DNA from: Bacteroidota bacterium
Lineage (GTDB): Bacteria; Bacteroidota; Bacteroidia; B-17B0; Aurantibacillaceae
Assembly: GCA_018267825.1 (NCBI GenBank)
Contig: JAFDXR010000012.1
Span: 1-64,000, forward strand
Length of the DNA: 64,000 nt
Direction of reading: 5' to 3'
This document shows, one piece after another, positions 51,766 through 59,120 of the stretch (position 1 is its first letter; every line of letters starts with the position of its first letter). The position numbers were made by a program, and so were the translations under genes. The notes beneath the pieces were generated by a model, which saw only the letters and a list, made by a program, of their open reading frames with translations, did not search any database and was not told the DNA's origin.

Positions 51766-52203
51766 TCATTTTTTATGTGTCCAAAGCCAGGCATCACCAA
51801 TTTCATCGTCTTGTACAATTTCAGTAAACACAAAATTATTGTTCTCTAAAATTTTTGTTGAAACGTTTTTTTCAGGTGCTGTCTTTGCCGTAATTGTCAG
51901 GCTTGGGTCTGCTTGTTTAGCAATTGTAACAAGTTCTTTGCAGGCAAATGAAGCAATGCCTTGACCTTCAAATTCCTTAAAAGTCCAATATGAAAGTTCA
52001 ACTCTTCCGCCTATTGGTTGTCCAACGAAACTGCACGAGCCAACAATTTTGCCTTCTCTAATAATAAAGTAACCGACCCAAGGAAAGTTGTAGCCGATTT
52101 TAGGATAGAAGTCATCATACATTGCAAGTAAAGTTTGGCAGTCAGCCGAAGCATAAAGTTCTTTTGTTTTATCTTCTTGTTGTGTTATTTGTTTTAATTT
52201 CAT
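51766..52203 (-). CDS. GNAT-family N-acetyltransferase (cassette)
   Basis: A 145-residue GNAT: FIIREGKIVGSCSFVG, VELSYWTFKEFEGQGIASFA with the CoA loop GQGIAS, and APEKNVSTKILENNNFVFTE as motif B. Acetyltransferases are common integron cargo, often for antibiotic or toxin modification; nothing here identifies the substrate. Single gene of a cassette between elements 8 and 7. Confidence 0.87.
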   Translation of the reverse strand: MKLKQITQQEDKTKELYASADCQTLLAMYDDFYPKIGYNFPWVGYFIIREGKIVGSCSFVGQPIGGRVELSYWTFKEFEGQGIASFACKELVTIAKQADPSLTITAKTAPEKNVSTKILENNNFVFTEIVQDDEIGDAWLWTHKK

Positions 52204-52256
52204 TTCAATTGTTCAATGTTATGTTGTTGTCATATCAGTTGTTGCCATGCGTTTAC

Positions 52257-52495
52257 CACTAACGGGTTTTAAGCATACTAAGTGCGGCGCTTTGAAACCG
52301 AACTGTTTCCTGCTTACAAAATACTTTAAACAAAGATAACTTTTTTTAGCACGGCAAAAGTGCAGTGTACTTTTGAGCGAGGTTGTTGGTCGGAAAACAA
52401 AAAAGTGTCAGCGAAACTGAAAGCGAGCAGGCATTGATTTAGCCGGAGCCCTTCTTCGTCAGTCCGCTTGAGCTTGCTGGCTGTTATGCGGCGTT
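52257..52495 (-). repeat. Cassette element 7 (attC-like)
   Basis: The left core CACTAACGG is at 52257. The right end is GAGCTTGCTGGCTGTTATGC (52470-52489). AAGTGCGGCGC (52279) and CAGTCCGCTTG pair roughly. The right half is nearly identical to element 6. This element separates the GNAT cassette from the two-gene Crp/dehydrogenase cassette. The rest of the gap up to 52781 (52496-52781) contains no gene. Confidence 0.62.
52331..52358 (-). promoter_or_regulatory. Probable promoter inside cassette element 7
   Basis: On the minus strand TATCTTTG (52338-52331) is a perfect -7 box; TTTG lies only 16 bp upstream (52358-52355), shorter than in the sister elements. Directed into the GNAT gene. Confidence 0.5.
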
Positions 52496-52781
52496 GTGAA
52501 CATATTGCCTAATGGAGCTTAGGGCTTTTTGTTTGTAATTTTTCATCTTCAATGTCGAAATCGTCTTGATGCCCAAGCCAATTGAGGGAGGAATCATGAA
52601 ATCTTTTATACTGTCTGCGGAGCATGGAACGCCACTTTTGCAGAGCTGGAGCTAGCGGTTCGTTGTTTTTATTTCGGTTTTTTAATATAGTATTTTATTT
52701 CTTAACCAAAGTCAACGAGAGTAGGAAATGCGCCACCTACTTTTGTCCTTTGAAATAATGATAAAAAAGAAAAAAGTAACA

Positions 52782-53735
52782 ATGAAAGCAGCAATTTACG
52801 TTCAATATGGTTCTCCAGAGGTTCTCCGGGTCAAACAGGTAGAAAAGCCAATACCAAACAAAAATGAGATTTTACTAAGAATTAAAGCCACCGCAGTCAA
52901 TTCAGGTGATTGGCGATTGCGCAAAGCTGACCCATTTGCGGTAAGATTTATTTTCGGTTTCTTAAAACCTAAAATTAATATTCTTGGAAGTGTTTTTTCA
53001 GGCGAAATTGAAAGTGTCGGTGAAGATGTAAAACAGTTCAAAGTGGGTGACTTTGTCTTTGGTCATACAGATATGAGCTTTGGTGCCTATGCTGAATACA
53101 AATGTCTGCCTGAAAATGCGTCAATGGCATTGAAACCGGCTAATTTTTCTCACAAGGAGGCAGCTGTTATTCCTTTTGGTGGAGTTACGGCATTGCACTT
53201 TATAAAAAAGGCAGCAATAAAACCAGGACAAAAAGTGCTTGTAGTTGGTGCTTCTGGTGCCGTGGGGAGTGCTGCAGTTCAATTGGCAAAGTCATATGGA
53301 GCTATTGTAACAGGTGTTTGTAGCACTGCAAATACGGATTTTGTAAAATCTATCGGAGCAGGCAAAGTAATTGATTATACTAAGGAGGATTTTACTCGGA
53401 ATGGCGAAACGTATGATGTGATTTTTGACGCTGTGAAAGCAATATCTGTTTCACGAAGTTTAAAGTCGCTAAATAAAAATGGAATAATGATTTTAAGTGC
53501 CGCAGGAATGTCTGAAATGCTTCAAGGCGTTTGGATTTCTATGACAAGTAGCAAAAAGGTTATGACTGGTGTAATTAGTCATACAGCGGCAGATATTATT
53601 TTTCTAAAAGGACTTATTGAGACCGGTAAATTGAAGCCTGTAATTGATAGAACCTATGGCCTGGAACAAATAGCTGAAGCACACGCTTATGTTGAGAAAG
53701 GGCATAAAAGAGGAAATGTTGCAATAGAAGTTTAG
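52782..53735 (+). CDS. Zinc-independent quinone oxidoreductase (MDR family)
   Basis: A medium-chain dehydrogenase/reductase, 317 residues from 52782 (MKAAIYVQYGSPEVLRV); 18 in-frame codons before it are Lys-rich and unlikely. The substrate domain has AVNSGDWRLRKADPF. The NADPH-binding motif is VLVVGASGAVGSAAVQLAKS (with AxGxxG). It lacks the zinc-ligand Cys cluster, so it is of the quinone-reductase type. It is the only plus-strand gene in the array and converges on the Crp-like gene with a 4-bp overlap of stops. Confidence 0.88.
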   Translation: MKAAIYVQYGSPEVLRVKQVEKPIPNKNEILLRIKATAVNSGDWRLRKADPFAVRFIFGFLKPKINILGSVFSGEIESVGEDVKQFKVGDFVFGHTDMSFGAYAEYKCLPENASMALKPANFSHKEAAVIPFGGVTALHFIKKAAIKPGQKVLVVGASGAVGSAAVQLAKSYGAIVTGVCSTANTDFVKSIGAGKVIDYTKEDFTRNGETYDVIFDAVKAISVSRSLKSLNKNGIMILSAAGMSEMLQGVWISMTSSKKVMTGVISHTAADIIFLKGLIETGKLKPVIDRTYGLEQIAEAHAYVEKGHKRGNVAIEV

Positions 53736-54316
53736 GTGTTAAGCCGATGAGCTATTCGTTTTCTGATCCTGCTTAATGATTCTGGTTTTGCGCCAATGTA
53801 GCTTGCTATTTGGTATTGTGGTATTTTTTGAAATAAATCAGGTCTTGATTTTAATAATTTCAAATAACGCTGTTCGGCTGTATCAGTTGTATATGAGGAC
53901 ATTATTTCTTGTTGCTCTGCAAAAACTTTCTCCATTACTTTTCTCGAAACGGTTTCAAATTTTGGAAACCGTTTGTAGAGGAGTTCTTCCTTTTCTCTGT
54001 TTCCCACAACCAATGAGCTGTCCATACAGCAATCCAAATAATGATTGGATGGGTTGTTTTGACTAAAGCTATTCATAGAAATTACCCATTGCTCTTCTGT
54101 GAAGAAGTTATTTGTTTTCTCGTCACCGTCAACCAAATAAAATTGTCTAACACAGCCTTCTAAAACAAAATAGACTTCAGTAGAAATTTGTCCTTCTTTA
54201 AGCAAAACAGTCCCCTTTTTATAATGCTGAATGCTCATGGTTTCAATAATAGCTTCAATCTCTTCTTGTGAAAGAGGCATAATTCTTTGAAAATATTTAA
54301 GGAGTTTATAATCCAT
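53732..54316 (-). CDS. Crp/Fnr-family transcriptional regulator
   Basis: Residues 10-115 are a cyclic-nucleotide-binding-type domain (HYKKGTVLLKEGQISTEVYF, VLEGCVRQFYLVDGDEKTNN). The C-terminal part holds a helix-turn-helix (IPQYQIASYIGAKPESLSRI, RKRI). The cAMP-binding arginine motif is not evident, so the ligand is unknown. It is convergent with the quinone reductase; pairing of a Crp-like regulator with a flavin/NAD(P)H reductase is frequent in Bacteroidota, and it probably controls that gene. Confidence 0.87.
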   Translation of the reverse strand: MDYKLLKYFQRIMPLSQEEIEAIIETMSIQHYKKGTVLLKEGQISTEVYFVLEGCVRQFYLVDGDEKTNNFFTEEQWVISMNSFSQNNPSNHYLDCCMDSSLVVGNREKEELLYKRFPKFETVSRKVMEKVFAEQQEIMSSYTTDTAEQRYLKLLKSRPDLFQKIPQYQIASYIGAKPESLSRIRKRIAHRLNT

Positions 54317-54358
54317 TATTTTAGTCTATTTGGCCTTTCTGTGCCGTACCTTGCAATG

Positions 54359-54560
54359 ACCGCTAACGGATGGCAAGCAGGGGCAGGCGGCATTTGAACC
54401 GAACTGTTTTCTACACACAAATTGTTTTATAACAAAGATAAATGTTTTTTAAGCGGAGGCAAATTAAATTACTATCAGCGAAGCTGAAAGCGGGCAGGCA
54501 TTAATTTTAGCCTTAGCCCTTCTTCGTCCCGCCGCTTGAGCTTGCTGGCTGTTACCTGCA
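54359..54560 (-). repeat. Cassette element 6 (attC-like)
   Basis: The left end CGCTAACGGATGGCAAGCAG starts at 54361 and the right end GAGCTTGCTGGCTGTTACC ends at 54556. Arms are TAACGG with GTTA, GCAAGC (54373) with GCTTGC (54540) and GGCGGC with GCCGC. It is the clearest full-length example. Confidence 0.66.
54433..54463 (-). promoter_or_regulatory. Bacteroidota-type promoter inside cassette element 6
   Basis: Minus-strand TTTG (54463-54460), 19 bp, TATCTTTG (54440-54433): a perfect match to both boxes and spacing. It faces the Crp-like gene with a leader of about 110 nt. Confidence 0.7.
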
Positions 54561-54566
54561 GTTTTG

Positions 54567-55196
54567 TCAATTAAGTTCTTTTATGCTTTCATTGAGCCAT
54601 TCGTCATACCAATCTGTGAATGTCATTTTTTGTTTTGTAAACTTGGATATCGCAGGATATAACCCCATGTCATTTGCTCTGTCGTCAACCCAAATATTAC
54701 CAGCTTCTTGTCCTGTAATTATTAGCAAAAAATAAATGGCGCAACCATAATGGCAAATTCTTATGCTGCCAGTTATATGCTTATTGCTGAAATATTCTTT
54801 TTCCCAATTTTGAAATTCTGGAGTAAGATAATGGTCGTCATTATTTATGTCTCCAGTATATTGCATGTTCCAGTTGTCTGTATATGAGAACGGAGTCGAT
54901 AGAAATTTTTTGTCTGATATAGCTAATTCATAATTCCAATTGTCAAGTTGAAGAAGTCCATATGCGGGTCCAGCACCACCGTTTTCTATATGTAATAAAA
55001 AATTTTTATAGTCGGCAGGAAGTGCTATGGAATGGGTGTTCTCGAAAGACTTAACTTGTTTTTCGGATAAAGTTGGATTTAGATTATAATGATGCTTGTC
55101 AGAACCAAATATTTTGAAATAATGTCTTTTGAATAAACTTTTCCCGTCAAGTTTACGAAGTCTTTGCAGTTTATTCATAAGTTCTGTTGTCGTCAT
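54567..55196 (-). CDS. SMI1/KNR4 (SUKH) family protein
   Basis: The start at 55196 (MTTTELMNKLQRL) follows element 5, whose sequence fills the 23 earlier open codons. The domain shows LSEKQVKSFENTHSIALPADYKN, FLLHIENGGAGPAYGLLQL and a final MTFTDWYDEWLNESI. SUKH proteins often serve as immunity proteins against nuclease toxins but can have other roles. No toxin gene is adjacent. Cytoplasmic. Confidence 0.86.
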   Translation of the reverse strand: MTTTELMNKLQRLRKLDGKSLFKRHYFKIFGSDKHHYNLNPTLSEKQVKSFENTHSIALPADYKNFLLHIENGGAGPAYGLLQLDNWNYELAISDKKFLSTPFSYTDNWNMQYTGDINNDDHYLTPEFQNWEKEYFSNKHITGSIRICHYGCAIYFLLIITGQEAGNIWVDDRANDMGLYPAISKFTKQKMTFTDWYDEWLNESIKELN

Positions 55197-55203
55197 AAAA
55201 TTG

Positions 55204-55390
55204 TAGGTAACGTTTTGCAAATATTTCCCAGTGCGGTTTTCGGAGCACCCACTGTCTATACCCACAAATGTTTATTCCGAAGATAACTGTTTTTTAGCGA
55301 GCCGAAAAATAACCGCGTTAGCGACCACTTGTCTGCGTGCGAGCGATGACCCTTGTCTCCCGCATTGGGCGAATTTGCTGTTATAACCAG
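55204..55390 (-). repeat. Cassette element 5 (attC-like)
   Basis: The left core GGTAACG is at 55206 and the right core CTGTTATAACC at 55378. GCAAAT (55217) pairs with ATTTGC (55373), and CCCAGTGCGG (55228) pairs with CCGCATTGGG (55360). A weak -7 box, TATCTTCG, lies at 55285-55278 in the position of the promoters in the other elements. Confidence 0.62.
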
Positions 55391-55405
55391 TACGGGGCAC
55401 ACAGT

Positions 55406-55927
55406 TTATTCACATGTCCGCTTTTTTTGTCTTAATTTATTAAAGAACAAAATGAAACTGCCAATAATTAAAGTGAAAAGAGTGAGAAAATAGATTATAA
55501 AAAATGGGCGAGAAAAAGTCCAGAAGTTTGCGTTATACTCAAGAGGTGACCAGTCTGTGACTTTGTACAAAGCTGAATATTCTCCGCACTCCTTGTAAAA
55601 TATCGTGTCGTAGCCAACAACATTACCGGATAAAATATATGAATTGTTAAGGTATAAAACCACGTTCCCTTTTCCATTGTCAAGGTGTGTCGAGGGTGTA
55701 TTGTCGCCAATTGTATTTAAATCCGTAACATTTTTTATAAGCCCTTTCAAGTTGTCTGGAATTGTGAGTGTGCCTTTGAGAACTCTAAGACTTGGAGAAC
55801 ACGTCGACTCTTGAGGTGTCACAAGAATTTGGTCGGAGTTCATTTTGTCTTTGTTAGCCGGAAATTTGTATGGAACGAAGCCGAGTCCGATTAAAAGAAT
55901 AAATATTGTCAATATTAATTTATGCAT
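55406..55927 (-). CDS. Hypothetical protein with signal and C-terminal membrane helix
   Basis: A signal peptide (LILTIFILLIGLGFVPYKF), a beta-rich periplasmic domain (LRVLKGTLTIPDNLKGLIKN, VVLYLNNSYILSGNVVGYD), a C-terminal transmembrane helix (FIIYFLTLFTLIIGSFILFF) and a basic tail. It would be held in the inner membrane with its domain outside. No family recognised. Single-gene cassette. Confidence 0.7.
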   Translation of the reverse strand: MHKLILTIFILLIGLGFVPYKFPANKDKMNSDQILVTPQESTCSPSLRVLKGTLTIPDNLKGLIKNVTDLNTIGDNTPSTHLDNGKGNVVLYLNNSYILSGNVVGYDTIFYKECGEYSALYKVTDWSPLEYNANFWTFSRPFFIIYFLTLFTLIIGSFILFFNKLRQKKRTCE

Positions 55928-55960
55928 TTTTGTCTACCGAGATGCTGTCCGCGCTTTTTA

Positions 55961-56140
55961 CCTATAACGGTTGGCAAGCTTGCACAGTGCGAATTTGGAA
56001 CAATCGTCAACCGAATATTTTATTGAAACATCATGCTCACTTTTTGCTTAGATGAAAATACACTTTTCTGCGAAGCAGGCAAAATCGTAAGCAAAAACTT
56101 CTTCGTCACCCGAATTGTGCAATTGCTTACTGTTACCAGT
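55961..56140 (-). repeat. Cassette element 4 (attC-like)
   Basis: The left end TATAACGGTTGGCAAGCTTG starts at 55963; the right end CAATTGCTTACTGTTACC ends at 56137. CACAGTGCGAATT (55983) pairs with GAATTGTGC (56112). No promoter of the class is visible. Confidence 0.62.
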
Positions 56141-56157
56141 TTGGCCGCCTCACACAG

Positions 56158-56676
56158 TTAATGTTGCTTATTTACGAAATAGTCGCGAAACTCATAGTAT
56201 TTTTTCCAACTGTTGTCGCGGTCGTCAACTTTGAAGGAACTAGTAAAATAGTCCTTTGTAAATTGAACCTCATAACTATTTGATGCATTTGATATAATAT
56301 CAGGTGCAGGTTTATGTTTTGAAAGTCCAATCAGGTATTCCTTAACGACTTGCCAGTCTGTTATTCGTAAAGTGTCCGTCCAATTTGTACGAATGGCTGA
56401 GGGCAATTTTTTTTCACCTGCAAGTTCTTTTGGGCAGTTTGTTTTTTCACGGGAATATATAATTGTCAATGCATCTTTGAATTTGTAAATCACAATTTTT
56501 TCCACGTGTCCACCCCATTCGCCGCAATCGTAGTCGTCATGGATATAGCTAATTAGTTTTAATGTTGTTGAATTGTCATAATTTTGGAAGTCCGTAAATG
56601 AATTGATGTCTTGGCTGTGCAAATCCAAGGTCAGTATACTTAGTAAACACAGTATTAAATATTTTGTAAAGTTCAT
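56158..56676 (-). CDS. Secreted protein, same family as the 29842 lipoprotein
   Basis: I start at 56676 (MNFTKYLILCLLSILTLDLHS), which gives a signal peptide; the 37 codons before it run through the end of element 3. The domain shows YDCGEWGGHVEKIVIYKFKD and ASNSYEVQFTKDYFT, like the lipoprotein at 29842-30330. Function unknown; a periplasmic protein is expected. It shows that cargo families in the array also occur outside it. Confidence 0.72.
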   Translation of the reverse strand: MNFTKYLILCLLSILTLDLHSQDINSFTDFQNYDNSTTLKLISYIHDDYDCGEWGGHVEKIVIYKFKDALTIIYSREKTNCPKELAGEKKLPSAIRTNWTDTLRITDWQVVKEYLIGLSKHKPAPDIISNASNSYEVQFTKDYFTSSFKVDDRDNSWKKYYEFRDYFVNKQH

Positions 56677-56722
56677 TTGTCTAACTAAGTGTTTGTGTAC
56701 CGGGATTTGTCCAGACGGCTTG

Positions 56723-56858
56723 CTCCTAACGGTTTGGCGCTTGGCGTTGGTGGGCTTTTGAAACAGAAAACTGTCTACCAGCACCAATGTTTATTAATTG
56801 CTCAAATGTTTCTATTTGCACTGTCCGCCCACTAACGCAAAACCCGTGTTAGTGGCGG
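56723..56858 (-). repeat. Cassette element 3 (attC-like)
   Basis: The left core CCTAACGG is at 56725 and the right core GTGTTAGTGGC at 56846. GGTGGGC (56749) pairs with GCCCAC (56827). A second perfect dyad, CACTAAC (56830-56836) and GTTAGTG (56848-56854), sits at the right end. The stop codon of the following gene lies inside its core. Confidence 0.6.
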
Positions 56859-57670
56859 CCTTTTTCATTGTCCGCTGTTTGTTTTTCGTATATCGTTGTC
56901 AAGTTTGTCTCAAATGCAGGAAACGCAACGACAGGAAACCAATCATTTTTAAAATTAGTTAGTTTGTCTGTTGCCGTGTCCATAAATTTCATATGTCCTG
57001 CAGTTTGGTCGTTGATTGTGATAAATGTTTCTGCTAAATGAATTTCAATTACAATACAATCATACGCAAATTGGTCAATTTTATATGCTGTAATTAAAGT
57101 TATCTCGTCCCAATTTATTGTCTTAATTTCTTTGTCAAGTTGAATTGTAAATGAATTGTCAGCATAGGAAAATACTCCGTCTTGATAAGCTGGGAAATTT
57201 TCCTTCGCTGTGTTGTTTATCCTTTCAATGTCGTCTTCAAAATTGTAACTGTCGGAAAACCAAATTTTAGGATGGTCAACAGCAATAGCGGTCAAAACAA
57301 TAACAGACAAACCTATTGACAACATTGGAAGTCCGCTTGAAATGTCTTTGTCACCAAAAACCGAAGCAAGTCCGCCAACTAAGAAAAATGATGAAATTAT
57401 GATAATAAAGAGAGTGGAAAGAGATGAAAACGGAAGCTGTAACCACCTGTCCGTCTTGCGAACCTTTTTGTTGTCTTTAAATTCTATTCTCTTGTCAAAT
57501 AGAAACCATGCAAACAAAAGTGTCGGAATACCAAATAAGAATATGAATACAATGTTTTGATCAAACCGTTTTTGTCCTGCTGAGTATAGGTCGTAAAGTC
57601 CAACACCCGTAATTGCGATACAAGGTAGTATTAAAGTTTCTGTTAATTGTTTTGATATTGGAACTTTCAC
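56849..57670 (-). CDS. Membrane protein with YcxB-like C-terminal domain
   Basis: Four hydrophobic helices lie in the first 150 residues (IVFIFLFGIPTLLFAWFLF, LSTLFIIIISSFFLVGGL, MLSIGLSVIVLTAIAV). The C-terminal half looks like a YcxB/PH-like domain (FTIQLDKEIKTINWDEITLI, DCIVIEIHLAETFITI). The stop TAA is the TAAC of the element 3 core. A promoter in element 2 faces the gene. Function unknown. Confidence 0.72.
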   Translation of the reverse strand: MKVPISKQLTETLILPCIAITGVGLYDLYSAGQKRFDQNIVFIFLFGIPTLLFAWFLFDKRIEFKDNKKVRKTDRWLQLPFSSLSTLFIIIISSFFLVGGLASVFGDKDISSGLPMLSIGLSVIVLTAIAVDHPKIWFSDSYNFEDDIERINNTAKENFPAYQDGVFSYADNSFTIQLDKEIKTINWDEITLITAYKIDQFAYDCIVIEIHLAETFITINDQTAGHMKFMDTATDKLTNFKNDWFPVVAFPAFETNLTTIYEKQTADNEKGRH

Positions 57671-57688
57671 TGTCGTCTGTTAAGGTTG

Positions 57689-57866
57689 CCACTAACGGTT
57701 TCCAAGCAGGCACAGTTTGCAGTTTGAAACAGTGTCTACCGAATGTTTGTTTAAAGATACTAATGTTTGTTGCTTTTGCAAAAATGAAAAAATTGTCCGC
57801 CGAAACTTTTTGCAAAAGCTATTACCTCGTCCGCGCAAATTGGGCTTGCTTGGTGTTATATGCTGG
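57689..57866 (-). repeat. Cassette element 2 (attC-like)
   Basis: The left end CACTAACGGTTTCCAAGCAG starts at 57690 and the right end GGGCTTGCTTGGTGTTATATG ends at 57862. CAGTTTGCAG (57713) pairs with CGCAAATTG (57834). The stop codon of the 57856 gene lies in its core. It carries a perfect promoter. Confidence 0.66.
57752..57782 (-). promoter_or_regulatory. Bacteroidota-type promoter inside cassette element 2
   Basis: Minus-strand TTTG (57782-57779), 19 bp, TATCTTTA (57759-57752), directed into the 56849-57670 membrane protein gene. Confidence 0.68.
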
Positions 57867-58290
57867 GCGTTTCTGTCGCGTTTAATATGTTTATTTGAAG
57901 TCTAGATGCAATAGCTACAAATTGAACAATGTTATTTGCCTTACAGTTAAATTGAAATTGTATTCCGTCAAAATAACCTTGGTTATTTGTCATTTCCCAC
58001 ACCCAGGTCAATTTACTGCCTAGCAAACCAAATAATACATTGTCTTGATGGTTTGATATTTTAATAACGTTGTCCTTGTCAACATTAAATTGGTCTTGAC
58101 TATGTGATTGAGATTGATCGTGAAAAAGAATTTCTAACTCGTCAGTGTCTGAGTTAACATTTATCATGTAGAGATAGTGTTGAAACTTCAAAACAACGCT
58201 TTCTTTCCAACTAGCATTTTCGGTGTCGCTATATTGAACGAGAAAAATTTCGTCTAATTTGTTTCCAATTATGGTGTCTACAGTCAACAT
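57856..58290 (-). CDS. Cassette protein of unknown function (perhaps DUF6334-like)
   Basis: A 144-residue acidic protein with strand-rich composition (VDTIIGNKLDEIFLVQYSD, TWVWEMTNNQGYFDGIQFQF) and no signal peptide. The pattern recalls DUF6334, an uncertain match from memory. The stop TAA is part of the ATATAAC core of element 2. Confidence 0.66.
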   Translation of the reverse strand: MLTVDTIIGNKLDEIFLVQYSDTENASWKESVVLKFQHYLYMINVNSDTDELEILFHDQSQSHSQDQFNVDKDNVIKISNHQDNVLFGLLGSKLTWVWEMTNNQGYFDGIQFQFNCKANNIVQFVAIASRLQINILNATETPSI

Positions 58291-58310
58291 TATTTATTTT
58301 TCACGCCTAG

Positions 58311-58409
58311 CATATAACGTTTCGCAAGCAGGCATAGTTTGCGGCTAATGTTCAGCCCCGCATTTGAGCAGCACTGCGCCGCAAATTTTGCTTGCTTGCT
58401 GTTATGTGC
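58311..58409 (-). repeat. Cassette element 1 (attC-like, compact)
   Basis: About 99 bp, the best folded example. CATATAACG (58311) and GTTATGTG (58401) are the cores, GCAAGC (58324) pairs with GCTTGC (58390), and TTTGCGGC (58338-58345) pairs perfectly with GCCGCAAA (58378-58385). Its length and two-box architecture are those of a classical attC site. It contains no promoter. Confidence 0.68.
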
Positions 58410-58420
58410 TGCCTTTATTG

Positions 58421-59008
58421 TCAATCTATTATTTTTAGTTGTCTAGCCAACTCCATGTTTGTCGTTACAAGCAAATTGTCCATTAAAGGATAAATCTCGT
58501 TTTCTTCGTCACGTTTTAATTCAGATGCGCTTAAAATAATAGTTCTGCCATTTTGAGTTTTAATTACAAAGGTCTGCGGATATGTGGTATAAACTTTATT
58601 TGTACCGTCAAGATTTGAGGTCCAGGTTTCCTCCCAGATTATTTTGAAGTCAATTATTTTTTGTCCGATTAATTGAGACCATTTATTTTCACTTGAAACG
58701 TCCCATTTTTGTTCGTACTCATTGGTTTTTTCAGTCAGGTCAACTTGTTTTGATTTCAGTCCGTAACAAATAAATGTGTTGTCCCAGAAAACGTAAATGG
58801 TCTTGTCCGTCGTTTTAAAATAAACAGAATGGTCAAGAGTGTCAATGTCAGGATATTTTGTCTTGTAGTATGGCTCAGGATTGATGTTATTTCCGTTTTC
58901 GTCCGCAAAGTATTTCAATTCTCCATATATAACGGCACAAATTGTCTGCCCGACGAACATTTGTCGACAGTCATTTTCATAAGCAATATGTTTGTCTGCC
59001 AGTGTCAT
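58421..59008 (-). CDS. First cassette protein, unknown function
   Basis: A 195-residue cytoplasmic protein with a beta-rich layout and many Trp and Tyr (AVIYGELKYFADENGNNINP, TIYVFWDNTFICYGLKSKQV, IIWEETWTSNLDGTNK). It ends with a helix (LLVTTNMELARQL). No family recognised. It lies first after the recombinase, which in integrons is the most recently inserted and best expressed position. Confidence 0.68.
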   Translation of the reverse strand: MTLADKHIAYENDCRQMFVGQTICAVIYGELKYFADENGNNINPEPYYKTKYPDIDTLDHSVYFKTTDKTIYVFWDNTFICYGLKSKQVDLTEKTNEYEQKWDVSSENKWSQLIGQKIIDFKIIWEETWTSNLDGTNKVYTTYPQTFVIKTQNGRTIILSASELKRDEENEIYPLMDNLLVTTNMELARQLKIID

Positions 59009-59009
59009 T

Positions 59010-59077
59010 AAGGTTGCACATAACTACATTATAGGATGATCTTTTTCCACCATATCTTGCAGAAATTGCAAGATATG
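59010..59077 (-). other. Junction of recombinase and first cassette (attI-like candidate)
   Basis: On the minus strand, GTTATGTGCAACCTTAA precedes the first cassette gene. The core and flank match the cassette heads elsewhere (GTTAGTGGCAACCTTAA in element 2). Between it and the recombinase stop lies a perfect 11-bp inverted repeat, CATATCTTGCA and TGCAAGATATG with a 5-nt loop (59051-59077), not followed by a T-run. It is unlike the cassette elements and may be the recombinase binding site or a terminator. Confidence 0.45.
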
Positions 59078-59120
59078 ATTAGATTCTATCCTTAATGGCT
59101 TATTCTAAAATAAGGATTTT

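Noticed and set aside
57717-57905. Plus-strand open frames crossing the cassette elements (for example here and at 44827-45051)
   Set aside because: They translate the hairpin elements themselves and are antisense to the cassette genes, so they are not proteins.
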